Part shown: positions 8,288-17,190 of the stretch, piece after piece
Layout of the letters: every line of letters starts with the position of its first letter
How positions within the stretch are numbered: position 1 is the stretch's first letter
Source of the DNA: Alistipes sp.
GTDB taxonomy: Bacteria; Bacteroidota; Bacteroidia; Bacteroidales; Rikenellaceae
Direction of reading: 5' to 3'
DNA length: 64,000 bases
Assembly (NCBI GenBank): GCA_017937805.1
Contig: JAGBCX010000017.1
Coordinates: forward strand, 1-64,000
Position numbers and translations under genes: made by a program
The notes under the pieces: model-generated
The model's database searches: none
Told to the model about the DNA's origin: nothing
The model's input: the letters and a program-made list of their open reading frames with translations, nothing else

Positions 8288-8797
8288 ATGAAACGAATTA
8301 TTCTGACACTAATGTTTGCTATGGCAACACTTGGCTTTGCTTCGGCACAAAAGTATTGCGTTATTGATAGCGAAAAGCTCTTCAAGTCGCTCGATGAGTA
8401 CAACAAGGCGATGACAACTCTCGACGAGCTTGGCAAGGCATATCAGACCGAGGTTGACAATAAATACAAGAGCATAGAGTCACTCTACAACAACTACATG
8501 GCTCAGAAGAGTAGTTTGCCTGCATCAACTCAGGCCTCTATCGAACAGCAGATTTTGCAGAAGGAGCAAGAGGCTCAGAAATTTCAGCAGGAGCTTTTTG
8601 GTGAAAATGGAACGTTTATGAAAAAGCGTGTGGAGTTGATAAAGCCTATTCAGACCAAGGTCTTTGATGCAATAGAGGCATACGCCAAGGCTAATGGATA
8701 TGACCTTGTCCTTGACAAAGCCTCGAATGCTTCGATTTTGTACTTCAACAACGCTATCGACCACACCGCACAAGTAATTGAACAACTAAAAAAATAG
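8288..8797 (+). CDS. OmpH/Skp-family periplasmic chaperone, first copy
   Basis: 169 residues with a signal peptide (1-20, ...LGFASAQ). After a short strand (KYCVIDSEKLFKSL) comes a long Gln/Glu/Lys-rich coiled-coil region, then a C-terminal strand segment (KANGYDLVLDKASN) typical of Skp. Skp trimers hold unfolded outer-membrane proteins in the periplasm and hand them to BamA. It lies 66 bases after bamA and 28 before a second copy. The two copies share layout but have diverged clearly, so they may prefer different clients. Confidence 0.88.
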   Translation: MKRIILTLMFAMATLGFASAQKYCVIDSEKLFKSLDEYNKAMTTLDELGKAYQTEVDNKYKSIESLYNNYMAQKSSLPASTQASIEQQILQKEQEAQKFQQELFGENGTFMKKRVELIKPIQTKVFDAIEAYAKANGYDLVLDKASNASILYFNNAIDHTAQVIEQLKK

Positions 8798-8825
8798 AAT
8801 AATAACTCAAAAAACAGATTTTAAG

Positions 8826-9356
8826 ATGAAAAAACTTTTAATTTTGGTTGCCGCATTGTTTGCTATCGGCACCGTATCGGCACAGAAGTTTGCCCGTATC
8901 AACATGCAGGAGATTGTTGTTGCAATGCCTGAGTTCGAAGTAGCCCAGAAGAACTTGGAGGCTTTCGGCAAGGATTTGCAGGAGCAGATGGAGCAGATTC
9001 AGGTGGAGTTCAACAACAAGTTGGCCGATTTCCAGAAGAATCAGGCAACTATGGCTGCATCTGTTAAGCAGATGAAGCAACAAGAGTTGGAGCAGTTACA
9101 ACAGCGTTTCAGCGAGTTCCAGCAAATTGCACAGCAGGACTTCCAGAAGAAAGAGGCTGAGTTGTTGGAGCCTGTTCAGAAGAAGGCTCAAGAGGCAATC
9201 AATAAGATTGCAAAGGCTAACGGCTATATCGCAGTTTTCAACACAGGCGTTCCAAGCCTTGCATACTTCGATGAGGCGCAGCTTACCGACATCGCAGCAT
9301 TGGTAAAGAAGGAGTTGGGTATCGTAGAGAGTCCTGTTGCACCGGCAGCAAAATAG
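8826..9356 (+). CDS. OmpH/Skp-family periplasmic chaperone, second copy
   Basis: 176 residues: signal peptide (1-19, ...IGTVSAQ), short strand (KFARINMQEIVVAMPEF), a long coiled coil very rich in Gln and Glu (residues about 40-120), and the closing segment KANGYIAVFNTG shared with the first copy. The C-terminus has an Ala/Pro-rich extension. Role as for Skp: carrier of unfolded outer-membrane proteins in the BamA pathway. It ends the cluster; a strong terminator follows 16 bases after the stop. Confidence 0.9.
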   Translation: MKKLLILVAALFAIGTVSAQKFARINMQEIVVAMPEFEVAQKNLEAFGKDLQEQMEQIQVEFNNKLADFQKNQATMAASVKQMKQQELEQLQQRFSEFQQIAQQDFQKKEAELLEPVQKKAQEAINKIAKANGYIAVFNTGVPSLAYFDEAQLTDIAALVKKELGIVESPVAPAAK

Positions 9357-9372
9357 GTATAAAACAATACAC

Positions 9373-9413
9373 AAAAAGGGTGTGTCCGACAAGTCTTGGA
9401 CACACCCTTTTTG
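9373..9413. terminator. Bidirectional terminator between skp and queA
   Basis: AAAAAGGGTGTGTCC and GGACACACCCTTTTT form a perfect 15-base stem with a short loop. Convergent genes end on both sides (9356 plus, 9436 minus), and either strand gives a T run. Confidence 0.92.
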
Positions 9414-9435
9414 TTAGGAGTTGTATAACAAACCT

Positions 9436-10644
9436 CTAACGCATCAACAACGATGAGTCGCCATACGATAGAAAGCGGAAATCGTGCGAGAGGGCGTAGT
9501 CGTAAATCTTATGCCAATCATCGCCCACATAGGCCGAAACAAGCAACAGTAAGGTCGATTTCGGCTGATGGAAGTTGGTTACGATATTGCGCACTATGCG
9601 GTAGTTGTAACCAAGTGGGGTAATCATTATCTCGGTAGCGGCACGCAGACGCTCCAAACCTTTTTGCTCCATATATAATATAAGTATATCGAGGACCTCC
9701 TCGCCCGAGAACTCCGCAGGGATATCGTACAACTCCCACTGCCCCACCGTTGCGCAGTCGTAAGCCTTGCCACTTTTGATGCGCCATGCCAAAGCCGTCA
9801 GCGACTCCAAAGTGCGCACCGAGGTTGTGCCAACTGCCACAATCTTACCATAGTTCGCACGCAGTTTGCGCAGTGTTGCAAGGGTTATATCGAAATGCTC
9901 GGTGTGCATTGCGTGTTTGGTCGCATCTTCATCTTTAACCGGCAGGAATGTTCCTGCGCCAACATGGAGCGTAACCTCGGCAAAGTCAAAACCCCTCTCA
10001 CGCATACCCTCGATAAGTGGCTGGGTGAAGTGCAAACCTGCCGTTGGTGCTGCCACAGAGCCTTCGAAACGGGAATAGACCGTCTGATAGCGGGTATTGT
10101 CAATCTCCTCGCTCTCGCGGTTAAGGTATGGCGGAATAGGGATACGACCGAGATACTCCAACAACTCGCCAAAGGTCATCGGTGCCGACCACTCGAAGCG
10201 CACAATATGTTCGCGCGTGCCTCGCTCGGCGATATAGGCCTGCAAGGCGTAGTTCTCACCCTCATACTCGAAAGGTATCTGCACCGCTCCCTCCTTCCAC
10301 TTTTTGAGGTTACCCACAATGCACGACCACTCGCACTCGCCCTTTACCGCAAAGGCGTGTTCGTAGTCGGCAGGGGCGTGAGGCTCCAAGCAGAAGACCT
10401 CAACCCTTGCACCCGAAGGTTTGTGCATAACGAGTCGCGCTCGCACCACCTTTGTATTGTTGAATACGAGCAGAGAGCCTTCGGGCAACTCCTCACCAAT
10501 ATCGGAGAAGTGTCGCTCCGCAATCTCACCACCACGATAGACAAGCAACTTCGAAGAATCACGCTCCGCAAGTGGAAATTTCGCAATTCGCTCGTCAGAC
10601 AACGGATAGTCGTAGTCGTTGATGTTGATATATCTCTCTTGCAT
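9436..10644 (-). CDS. queA: S-adenosylmethionine:tRNA ribosyltransferase-isomerase
   Basis: 402 residues. The enzyme moves the ribosyl part of S-adenosylmethionine to preQ1 at tRNA position 34, making epoxyqueuosine. Family blocks are clear: DYPLSDERIAKFPLAERDSSKLL at the start, VFNNTKVVRARL, RIPIPPYLNR, DNTRYQTVYSR, GSVAAPTAGLHFT, VTLHVGAGTFLPVK and NFHQPKSTLLLLVSA near the C-terminus. It is somewhat longer than many bacterial QueA proteins (about 350), because of an insert around residues 110-170. No other queuosine gene is nearby. It ends at the shared terminator with skp. Confidence 0.93.
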   Translation of the reverse strand: MQERYININDYDYPLSDERIAKFPLAERDSSKLLVYRGGEIAERHFSDIGEELPEGSLLVFNNTKVVRARLVMHKPSGARVEVFCLEPHAPADYEHAFAVKGECEWSCIVGNLKKWKEGAVQIPFEYEGENYALQAYIAERGTREHIVRFEWSAPMTFGELLEYLGRIPIPPYLNRESEEIDNTRYQTVYSRFEGSVAAPTAGLHFTQPLIEGMRERGFDFAEVTLHVGAGTFLPVKDEDATKHAMHTEHFDITLATLRKLRANYGKIVAVGTTSVRTLESLTALAWRIKSGKAYDCATVGQWELYDIPAEFSGEEVLDILILYMEQKGLERLRAATEIMITPLGYNYRIVRNIVTNFHQPKSTLLLLVSAYVGDDWHKIYDYALSHDFRFLSYGDSSLLMR

Positions 10645-10649
10645 ACTAT

Positions 10650-10715
10650 AACGGCTAGTAAGGGCGAGTAAAGGCTAATAAGGGCTAGTAAGGTAAAACC
10701 CTAATAGCCCAAATT
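10650..10715. repeat. Short-unit array upstream of queA
   Basis: Imperfect repeats of GGCTAGTAAGG / GGCTAATAAGG-like units, then ACCCTAATAGCCC. It lies in the leader region of queA. The rest of the gap up to 10796 shows nothing recognisable. Confidence 0.5.
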
Positions 10716-10796
10716 AGCAATTTGTTTATTCAACGGTAAAAATTGCTTTATAACGAAACAATTTTGAAAAAGTGCTTTTGAGGTGGATTTCTCTGA

Positions 10797-11552
10797 CTAG
10801 AAACCCTTACCAATAGCCAAGAAGTCCTCAGCCTTCAAAGCTGCACCACCGATAAGACCACCATCAACATCAGCCTTTGCAAAAATCTCGGCAGCGTTAG
10901 ATGGCTTGCACGAACCACCGTAGAGAATTGGACACTCCTCGGCAGCAGCACCGAACTTCGAGCGCAATACCTCACGGATATAAGCGTGAATCTCCTGTGC
11001 CTGGTCAGCAGTAGCAGTCTTACCTGTACCGATAGCCCAAACCGGCTCGTATGCGATAACGAGGTTAGCGAACTGCTCCTCGGTGAGGTTGAATACTACC
11101 TCCTCAATCTGTGCCTTGCAAACTGCGAAGTGGTTACCTGCCTCGCGCTCCTCCAAGTTCTCACCTACGCAGTAGATTGGAGTCAAGCCGTTAGCATAAG
11201 CCTGAGCCATCTTCTTGTTCAAACTCTCCGAAGTCTCGCCATAGTACTGACGGCGCTCCGAGTGACCGAGAATAACATACTTGCAACCGAGAGCTGCAAT
11301 CATCTGTGCTGCAACCTCACCTGTGTAAGCACCCTTTGCCTCGGTAGCGCAATCTTGCGCACCAACAGCGATATCCGAGCCCTTAACAGCCTCAACAACC
11401 TGCGAGAGGTGGGTGAATGGAGGGCAAACGATAAAGTTTACACACTCGCAAACCTCGCCACGACCTGCAACGACACTCTTTGCCAACTCAACACCCTCAG
11501 CAGGAACGGTATTCATCTTCCAGTTACCTGCAACAATCTTCTTTCTTGCCAT
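10797..11552 (-). CDS. tpiA: Triosephosphate isomerase
   Basis: 251 residues from ATG 11552, an ordinary TIM-barrel length. It interconverts glyceraldehyde 3-phosphate and dihydroxyacetone phosphate. Catalytic landmarks are present: Lys in GNWKMN near residue 12, His in ILGHSERR, Glu in VIAYEPVWAIGTG, and phosphate-binding GGSCKPSN and GGLIGGAAL. A second in-frame ATG three codons upstream (11561) is possible; the nearer one matches homologues. It follows lysS on the same strand with a 72-base gap. Confidence 0.95.
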   Translation of the reverse strand: MARKKIVAGNWKMNTVPAEGVELAKSVVAGRGEVCECVNFIVCPPFTHLSQVVEAVKGSDIAVGAQDCATEAKGAYTGEVAAQMIAALGCKYVILGHSERRQYYGETSESLNKKMAQAYANGLTPIYCVGENLEEREAGNHFAVCKAQIEEVVFNLTEEQFANLVIAYEPVWAIGTGKTATADQAQEIHAYIREVLRSKFGAAAEECPILYGGSCKPSNAAEIFAKADVDGGLIGGAALKAEDFLAIGKGF

Positions 11553-11624
11553 AGTTTTCAAATATTTAATTTAAGTTTAATAATGCTTTCTAATCTCTCA
11601 ACTTGTAAATAGCCCTTACAAGTT

Positions 11625-13352
11625 CTACTCCTTGTGAGCCTCAATCCACTCCTTAATACCTGCGGTCTGCAAGCCCAACTTATTCTTCTTGTTGAAGCCG
11701 CAGAGGTCGTTAAAGAGTTTCATACCGCCACTCTTTGCGGTGTTGGCGAAGGCTTCGAGGGTAATGTAGCCCATCTTCTGAATAGCCTCAACCCACTCAG
11801 TAGGAACACCCGCCTCGGTATATACCTCCTCGCCATCGGCAACGACCTTCTTCTCGGGGCGCATTGTAGGGAAGAACAATACATCCTGAATCGAGGTCTG
11901 ACCTGTCATAAACATTGTCAAACGGTCGATACCCATACCCATACCAGAGCAGTTTGGCATACCGTACTCCAACGCACGAACAAAGTCCATATCGATAAAC
12001 ATCGCCTCGTCATCGCCACGCTCCGACAATCGCATCTGCTCCTGGAAACGCTCCAACTGGTCGATTGGGTCGTTCAACTCCGAGTAGGCGTTACACAACT
12101 CCTTGCCCGCAACGAACAACTCGAAACGCTCGGTCAAGTCTTGATTGTCACGGTGACGCTTGCAGAGTGGCGACATCTCGATTGGGTAGTCGCAGATAAA
12201 TGTTGGCTGCACCAAATCCTCCTCACAGTACTGTCCGAAGATTGCGTCAATCAACTTACCCTTACCCATCGTGTCGTCAATCTCGACATTCAAACGCTTG
12301 CAAGCCTCGCGCAACTCAGCCTCGCTCTGACCTGTAATGTCGTAGCCCGTCTTCTCACGGATAGCATCGGTCATAGTCAAACGGCGGAACGGAGCCTTAA
12401 ACGAAATCTGCTTGCCATCAATCTCCACCTCGGTAGTACCATTAACCGCCAAAGCGATACGCTCCAACATATTCTCGGTGAACTCCATCATCCAGCGGTA
12501 GTCCTTGTAGGCGATGTAAATCTCCATACATGTAAACTCCGGATTGTGGGTTCTATCCATACCCTCGTTACGGAAGTTTTTGCCGAACTCATATACGCCA
12601 TCGAAACCTCCCACGATAAGACGCTTCAAGTACAACTCGGTTGCTATTCGCATATAGAAGTCGATATCGAGTGCGTTGTGGTGAGTGATAAACGGACGAG
12701 CCGAAGCACCTCCCGGAATTGGCTGCAAGATTGGAGTTTCAACCTCCAAGCAACCATGCTCGTTGAAGTACTCGCGCATGGTAGCGATAATCTTCGCACG
12801 CTTTGCAAAGACCTCTCGAACCTTCGGATTAACCACCAAATCGACATAACGCTGACGATAGCGCACCTCAGGGTCTGTCAAAGCATCGAACTGCTGACCG
12901 TCTTTCTCCTTCACGATTGGAAGTGGGCGGATAGACTTCGACAAAACGGTGAACTTACGGCAGTGTACCGACAACTCGCCTGTGTTGGTGCGGAAAGCAA
13001 AACCCTCAATTCCGATAAAGTCACCAATATCGAGCAACTTCTTGAATACGGTGTTATAGAGTGTTGGGTCGCCCTCCGGACAAACATCGTCACGGCGGAT
13101 ATAGACCTGAATACGACCTGTGTGGTCCTGCAACTCGAAGAACGAAGCGCTACCCATAATACGGCGGCTCATAATACGACCTGCAATGGTTACCGACTCG
13201 AACTTTGCAGGCTCGACATCGAACTCTGCTGCTATCTGCGCAGCGGTAGCCGATACATCGAAACGCTCTGCCGGGTATGGGTTGATACCGAGGTCACGCA
13301 ACGCCTGCAACGACTGACGGCGCAACTGTTCTTGTTCACTTAAATGTTCCAT
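11625..13352 (-). CDS. lysS: Lysyl-tRNA synthetase, class II
   Basis: 575 residues. It charges tRNA-Lys with lysine. The N-terminal OB-fold anticodon-binding domain (residues about 55-150, with [14 protein letters not shown] and [17 protein letters not shown]) is followed by the class II core: motif 1 around [15 protein letters not shown] residues, motif 2 [18 protein letters not shown] and motif 3 [12 protein letters not shown]. About 70 residues follow motif 3, longer than in E. coli LysS, a common feature of Bacteroidetes LysS. A full Bacteroidetes promoter lies just upstream, inside the end of the neighbouring PAP2 gene. Confidence 0.95.
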   Translation of the reverse strand: MEHLSEQEQLRRQSLQALRDLGINPYPAERFDVSATAAQIAAEFDVEPAKFESVTIAGRIMSRRIMGSASFFELQDHTGRIQVYIRRDDVCPEGDPTLYNTVFKKLLDIGDFIGIEGFAFRTNTGELSVHCRKFTVLSKSIRPLPIVKEKDGQQFDALTDPEVRYRQRYVDLVVNPKVREVFAKRAKIIATMREYFNEHGCLEVETPILQPIPGGASARPFITHHNALDIDFYMRIATELYLKRLIVGGFDGVYEFGKNFRNEGMDRTHNPEFTCMEIYIAYKDYRWMMEFTENMLERIALAVNGTTEVEIDGKQISFKAPFRRLTMTDAIREKTGYDITGQSEAELREACKRLNVEIDDTMGKGKLIDAIFGQYCEEDLVQPTFICDYPIEMSPLCKRHRDNQDLTERFELFVAGKELCNAYSELNDPIDQLERFQEQMRLSERGDDEAMFIDMDFVRALEYGMPNCSGMGMGIDRLTMFMTGQTSIQDVLFFPTMRPEKKVVADGEEVYTEAGVPTEWVEAIQKMGYITLEAFANTAKSGGMKLFNDLCGFNKKNKLGLQTAGIKEWIEAHKE

Positions 13353-13373
13353 AATTGTATATTGTTTTTTATT

Positions 13374-13982
13374 CTACTCTTTTTTTGCGCTGCAAAGGTA
13401 GTTTTTTTCGATTACTTTATCAAACTTTTTCCATAGGAAAAACATCGAAAGACCGCAAACCGTACCGACCATTGCTCCGAGCAGTATATCCATCGGGAAG
13501 TGGCAAGCGAGATAGATGCGCGAGTAGCATATCAAAATCACCGCTACGGCAATCACCCAATTATACCACTTTTTGCGAATTGTAAGTGCCGAGAACCATG
13601 CCAACGCAACCGTTGTTGCAGCGTGTGCCGATACCGTACCGTAGGCTCCATGCTTGTACGATGGAACATGCGCCAAGTCGCGCACCGCCGAGTCGAACAT
13701 AGGGCGATGACGCACAGGGAATGACTCCCACAGGTGTTTCAGCGGTCCCGAATGTTTGAAAATACCGCAGATAATATCAGACAAGCCCAATGCTAACGCC
13801 AAGCAGAGAAGAAAAGCAAGGGCGCGTTGCCAGCCGAACTTATACCACACAAAGGCGAAGATAAAGAGATACAACGGAATCCACATCAGCGTTCCCGATA
13901 TGGTCTCCATAATAAAATCCATCGCTTTTCCTCCATCGAAGTTGAGGAACAAAAATAGGTCGTGGTCGAAAGTGTAGTTCAT
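13374..13982 (-). CDS. PAP2-family membrane phosphatase
   Basis: 202 residues with about five hydrophobic segments. The three PAP2 motifs can be followed: a basic RHRP (residues about 90-93), YGTVSAHAATT with catalytic His near 120, and SRIYLACHFPMDIL near 160-173 with the second His. Family members remove phosphate from lipid phosphates such as undecaprenyl diphosphate, phosphatidate or lipid A at the inner membrane; which one is not visible. The gene starts inside a TTTTGCATTCTGCA-type array and ends 21 bases before lysS, in the same direction. Confidence 0.85.
   Translation of the reverse strand: MNYTFDHDLFLFLNFDGGKAMDFIMETISGTLMWIPLYLFIFAFVWYKFGWQRALAFLLCLALALGLSDIICGIFKHSGPLKHLWESFPVRHRPMFDSAVRDLAHVPSYKHGAYGTVSAHAATTVALAWFSALTIRKKWYNWVIAVAVILICYSRIYLACHFPMDILLGAMVGTVCGLSMFFLWKKFDKVIEKNYLCSAKKE
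13393..13424 (-). promoter_or_regulatory. lysS promoter inside the 3' end of the PAP2 gene
   Basis: On the minus strand TACCTTTG (13400-13393) has TTTG 20 bases upstream (13424-13421). Transcription would start about 35 bases before the lysS ATG. The promoter overlaps the last codons of the upstream gene. Confidence 0.75.
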
Positions 13983-13984
13983 AA

Positions 13985-14022
13985 TTCAAAATGCAGAATG
14001 CAAAATTCAAAATGCAAAATTA
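13985..14022. repeat. Short-unit array in the PAP2 leader, with a -7 box
   Basis: On the minus strand this reads as repeats of TTTTGCATT / TTCTGCATT / TTTTGAATT. The upstream edge forms TAATTTTG (14022-14015), a -7 box for the PAP2 gene. Related arrays lie at 32419-32449 and 46820-46852, also at promoters. Confidence 0.6.
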
Positions 14023-14043
14023 TTTTAGTTATCTCTCACCAAG

Positions 14044-14166
14044 AAATCGTAAATGATGAGATTATTTTTGTGCCAAGCGAGGGAACGAAAGCGCAGCATA
14101 GTAAACCTATGTGAGCATTTCGTTATCCGAAGTGCGGTGCAAAAAGAACTCATCAGAACGATTTTT
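14044..14166. repeat. Long palindromic dispersed element, copy 2
   Basis: About 123 bases, a diverged copy of 1536-1658. Outer arms: AAATCGTAAATGATGAG at the left and CTCATCAGAACGATTT at the right. Inner stem: AACGAAAGCGCAGCATA against TATGTGAGCATTTCGTT. The base of the inner stem differs from copy 1 on both strands (AACGAAA/TTTCGTT here, GTGGCG/CGCCAC there) but still pairs. It begins where the alkaline phosphatase coding sequence ends. Confidence 0.8.
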
Positions 14167-15611
14167 TACAATTCGCCACCCATTAAGGTAGCAATAGTCT
14201 TCGGTATCTCGGTCTGGTCGCGACACTCCAAAAATCTCTTCTCACCGACACCCTTCACAAATAGTGGAGTGTACATGCCTGTATGATACTTGCTTGTCCA
14301 CTCTATCGAAGCGTGGCGATTGAGAATTACAACTGCATGATATGCGAGATACTCGTTACGGTTATAGAGGCCATCAACCATCGGTCCATATTTGAGGAAG
14401 ATATCGTAGAAGTCGTGTTTCAACAACGCCTCCTCCTCTGCGGTAATTGGCACTACGCTCCATAGACCGAGATAGTCGCTCAACAACTGCTTATACTCGT
14501 TCCAATCGCGCTTACCCTCAGCACGCATCTGCTGAATAGCCTTTGTTATATATGCCATCGAGTGCTTTTGTCCGACAAGTTGATTCATGCGAATCTGATA
14601 CTTATCCCAACCGAGCGACATACCGCCTGTCTCGTGGTCGGAAGTTACAACGATAAGCGTTTCGTCAGGGTATTGCTCGGCAAAGTCCAACGCAAGCTCC
14701 ACCGCCTGAGCCAACTCATTCACCTCCTCGAAGGTTGTTGCAGCATCTTGCGCATGTGCCGAATAGTCGAGCTTTCCCGCCTCAATCATAAGGAAAAAGC
14801 CCTTCTGCGACTCACGAGAGAGATACTCAATAGCCGCCTTGGCGTAGTTAAGCATTGTGTGTGGCTCATCGCTTGCGCGGTCAATAACATGCGGAATATG
14901 CTCATTGACCTTATCGTGCGCCACCAACACCACACGCTTACCTTCTGTCTTGGCAGCCTCCTCGACATCGAGGGTAATGGTAATACCTGCTGTGCGGATA
15001 CGCTCGGCCAACTCGGCAGTGGTTACAGGCTTATACTTCGGGTCTTGCGGACCACTCTTCATATCCATAATAGTTGAGCCGGCAATAAAAGCCACATCGC
15101 TTGCGATATAATCATCGACAAGAGCCGGAAAACCGAAGCGGTCCGAAGTGTGACCATAGAAGCAACTTGGCGTTGCGTGGTTGATACCAACGTTGGTAAC
15201 CAAACCAACCTTATATCCCAACTCCGAAGCAACATCTGCAATGGTACGCAACTCGTTGCCATCAACATCAACACCGATATGGGCATTTGCGGTCTTTACT
15301 CCCGAAGCAAGTGCCGTACCTGCGGCAGCCGAATCGGTTACAAGATTTGAAGTCGAATAGTTCGTCACAAAGTTACGAGTATCGAACTGCGTAAAGTTCA
15401 ATCGCAAGGTTTCGCTTGCGCCGGCCTTCTCTGTATTGTAGTGTTCGGTACCGAGAATATGGTTAAAACTCATACCGTCACCGATAAAGTAGAATACATA
15501 CTTTGGCTTCTTTGGCGATGTAGGGATTGCATCGGTTATCAGCAATATGCTAAAACACAACGATATAATCGAAAGTGCAAGGCCAATAATCAATTTTGTC
15601 TGTCTCTTCAT
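14166..15611 (-). CDS. Alkaline phosphatase (PhoA family), exported
   Basis: 481 residues with an N-terminal signal or anchor segment (residues about 7-28). Metal-binding Asp45 is in FIGDGMS; the phosphoserine nucleophile is Ser94 in VTDSAAAGTALASG; HATPSCFYGH, LVMIEAGKLDYSAHAQD-like and VTSDHETGG supply the other zinc and magnesium ligands. It releases inorganic phosphate from phosphomonoesters in the periplasm. The length is normal. The stop codon meets the palindromic element at 14044-14166, and a copy of a second dispersed repeat fills the space before its start. No pho-box-like sequence was seen. Confidence 0.9.
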   Translation of the reverse strand: MKRQTKLIIGLALSIISLCFSILLITDAIPTSPKKPKYVFYFIGDGMSFNHILGTEHYNTEKAGASETLRLNFTQFDTRNFVTNYSTSNLVTDSAAAGTALASGVKTANAHIGVDVDGNELRTIADVASELGYKVGLVTNVGINHATPSCFYGHTSDRFGFPALVDDYIASDVAFIAGSTIMDMKSGPQDPKYKPVTTAELAERIRTAGITITLDVEEAAKTEGKRVVLVAHDKVNEHIPHVIDRASDEPHTMLNYAKAAIEYLSRESQKGFFLMIEAGKLDYSAHAQDAATTFEEVNELAQAVELALDFAEQYPDETLIVVTSDHETGGMSLGWDKYQIRMNQLVGQKHSMAYITKAIQQMRAEGKRDWNEYKQLLSDYLGLWSVVPITAEEEALLKHDFYDIFLKYGPMVDGLYNRNEYLAYHAVVILNRHASIEWTSKYHTGMYTPLFVKGVGEKRFLECRDQTEIPKTIATLMGGEL

Positions 15612-15633
15612 ATTATTTTTAGTTTTTTGTTTT

Positions 15634-15730
15634 CTGAACTCCGAGCGTGGTCAAGGCGCAACGAGAATAGGGGCAATAGGGGTTATAGGGGCTATGGGGA
15701 GCGCTACAAGTTTTTCAACTACTCACTACT
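15634..15730. repeat. Dispersed ~100-bp element, copy A
   Basis: Starts CTGAACTCCGAGCGTGG then TCAAGGCGCA, passes through GGGG-rich repeats around GGGGTTATAGGGG, and ends GCGCTACAAGTTTTTCAAC. The start is nearly identical to copy B (20584) and the end to copy C (43290). It is followed by repeats of CTACTCACTA up to about 15755. It occupies the region upstream of the alkaline phosphatase start. Confidence 0.75.
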
Positions 15731-15754
15731 ATCTACTCACTACTCACTAATTAT

Positions 15755-16507
15755 CTAATCTCTTCTTCTGCCGTTAATCAAAGCCACATAGTAAAGGATT
15801 GAGGCAATGGCCGAAAGTGCTGCTACAAGATAGGTGCGGGCAGCCCAGCGGAGCGATATCTTAGCACCCTCCAACTCCTCGCCAAAGAGCAGACCACTCT
15901 GCTCTAACCATGCCAAAGCTCTATCCGAAGCGTTGTACTCTACGGGGAGCGTTATAATCGAAAATAGAGCCGACAAACACATCAAACCAACACCTATCCA
16001 GCACAATATCTGACTACCAGAGGAAGCGGTCATAATAAGACCGATAATTATGAGCCACGATGCCGCCTGCGATGAGAACTGCACCAACGGCACAAGTGCC
16101 GAGCGCATACGTAACGGAGCATATCCTTGCGCATGTTGCAAGGCGTGTCCGCACTCGTGGCAAGCAATAGCAGCCGCAGTAATTGAGCGACCATGATAGA
16201 CCTCGTCCGAAAGATTTACCGTCTTATTGCGAGGATCATAGTGATCTGACAGATAGCCTCCCACATGGGTTATTCTCACATCATTAACACCATTATAGCG
16301 CAACATCTTCTCGGCTATCTCCGCCCCCGTTAATCCGGTTGGCATAGGCACTTGCGAGTATTTCGACACCACCGAGCGCAAACGCCACTGAACAATCATT
16401 CCGGCTATACCGACAATTATAACCATCAGAAAAGCCTCGCTTGTGGTTAGGTTTGAGAGGAACTGACTATGTCCCTCGTTATAGGCTTGCAATAAGTTTA
16501 AAAACAT
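15755..16507 (-). CDS. YugP-type neutral zinc metallopeptidase, membrane
   Basis: 250 residues. The zinc-protease motif HECGH is at 117-121, followed by ALQHAQGY, which is typical of the YugP / membrane zinc metallopeptidase (Zn_peptidase_2) family. One membrane helix lies near residues 26-42 and two or three more in the second half. The conserved stretch before the motif (VGGYLSDHYDPRNKTVNLS) also fits. The substrates of this family are not established. It is a single gene, divergent from guanine deaminase. Confidence 0.88.
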   Translation of the reverse strand: MFLNLLQAYNEGHSQFLSNLTTSEAFLMVIIVGIAGMIVQWRLRSVVSKYSQVPMPTGLTGAEIAEKMLRYNGVNDVRITHVGGYLSDHYDPRNKTVNLSDEVYHGRSITAAAIACHECGHALQHAQGYAPLRMRSALVPLVQFSSQAASWLIIIGLIMTASSGSQILCWIGVGLMCLSALFSIITLPVEYNASDRALAWLEQSGLLFGEELEGAKISLRWAARTYLVAALSAIASILYYVALINGRRRD

Positions 16508-16548
16508 TTTATGTACGATTTTTGATTACTAATCGTTAATAATACGCA

Positions 16549-16575
16549 CAAAAATAGAAAAAATTGTTAATTTTG
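16549..16575. promoter_or_regulatory. Divergent -7 boxes for the YugP-type gene and guanine deaminase
   Basis: TATTTTTG on the minus strand (16556-16549) faces the metallopeptidase gene, and TAATTTTG on the plus strand (16568-16575) faces the deaminase gene. The plus box lies 22 bases before ATG 16598, which supports that ATG over the GTG at 16589. Confidence 0.5.
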
Positions 16576-16597
16576 CCAAAAATGTAGAGTGTCGAAT

Positions 16598-17086
16598 ATG
16601 AAAGATTACAAATTCACTATCGAAGATAGGCATTTTATGCAGATGGCCATCAATCTTTCAATTGAGAATGTCGCCAATGGAGGAGGTCCATTCGGAGCTG
16701 TTATTGTTCGCAATGGTGAGGTTATCGCCACCGGCACAAACCGCGTAACTGCCAACAACGACCCTACGGCCCATGCCGAGGTTAGTGCAATTCGTGAAGC
16801 ATGCACCAAAATCGACAACTTCAAGTTGGCAGGTTGCACCTGCTATACCTCATGCGAGCCTTGTCCGATGTGCCTGAGCGCACTCTATTGGGCGGGCGTT
16901 GAGCGTATTGTGTATGGCAACACAAAAGATGACGCCAAGGCGATAAATTTCGATGACTCGTTCATATATGACGAGATTGCTAAGCCTTATGCTCTACGCG
17001 CCATACCATGCCAGAATTTTATGCGCAAAGAGGCCCTCGAAGGTTTCCGAGCGTGGACCGAAAAAGAGGACAAGATTGAGTATTAA
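16598..17086 (+). CDS. guaD: Guanine deaminase (cytidine-deaminase fold)
   Basis: 162 residues. The zinc site is HAE (His59, proton-shuttling Glu61) with PCPMC (Cys89, Cys92). The C-terminal block FDDSFIYDEIAKP followed by R-x-IP matches the B. subtilis-type guanine deaminase rather than TadA or cytosine deaminases; this tail closes over guanine. It would convert guanine to xanthine in purine salvage. The ATG at 16598 is preferred because of its distance from the -7 box. No purine gene adjoins it. Confidence 0.85.
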   Translation: MKDYKFTIEDRHFMQMAINLSIENVANGGGPFGAVIVRNGEVIATGTNRVTANNDPTAHAEVSAIREACTKIDNFKLAGCTCYTSCEPCPMCLSALYWAGVERIVYGNTKDDAKAINFDDSFIYDEIAKPYALRAIPCQNFMRKEALEGFRAWTEKEDKIEY

Positions 17087-17190
17087 CGGAAAACGGAAAG
17101 CGGAAAACGGAAAACTTTTGTTTTTAACTTTGCACTCTTGATTTACAACCTTTAATTATCAATTGTCAATTCGTCAATTGTCAATTAAAA
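17087..17190. repeat. Composite short-unit array with a -7 box, upstream of the LolC/E-type gene
   Basis: 17087-17119 repeats AACGGAAAACGGAAAGCGG-like units, the complement of the TTTTCCGCTTT family. TAACTTTG at 17125-17132 is a good -7 box. 17157-17188 repeats TCAATTGTCAATTCGTCAATT and runs right up to ATG 17191, so it would be the 5' leader of the mRNA. Confidence 0.65.

Noticed and set aside
11634..13343. 569-codon open frame on the plus strand antisense to the whole of lysS
   Set aside because: It mirrors lysS codon by codon, its translation is rich in Leu, Cys and His without any domain, and lysS has a clear promoter and all synthetase motifs. Similar long mirrors lie over queA, the FKBP gene and the arginase-family gene.
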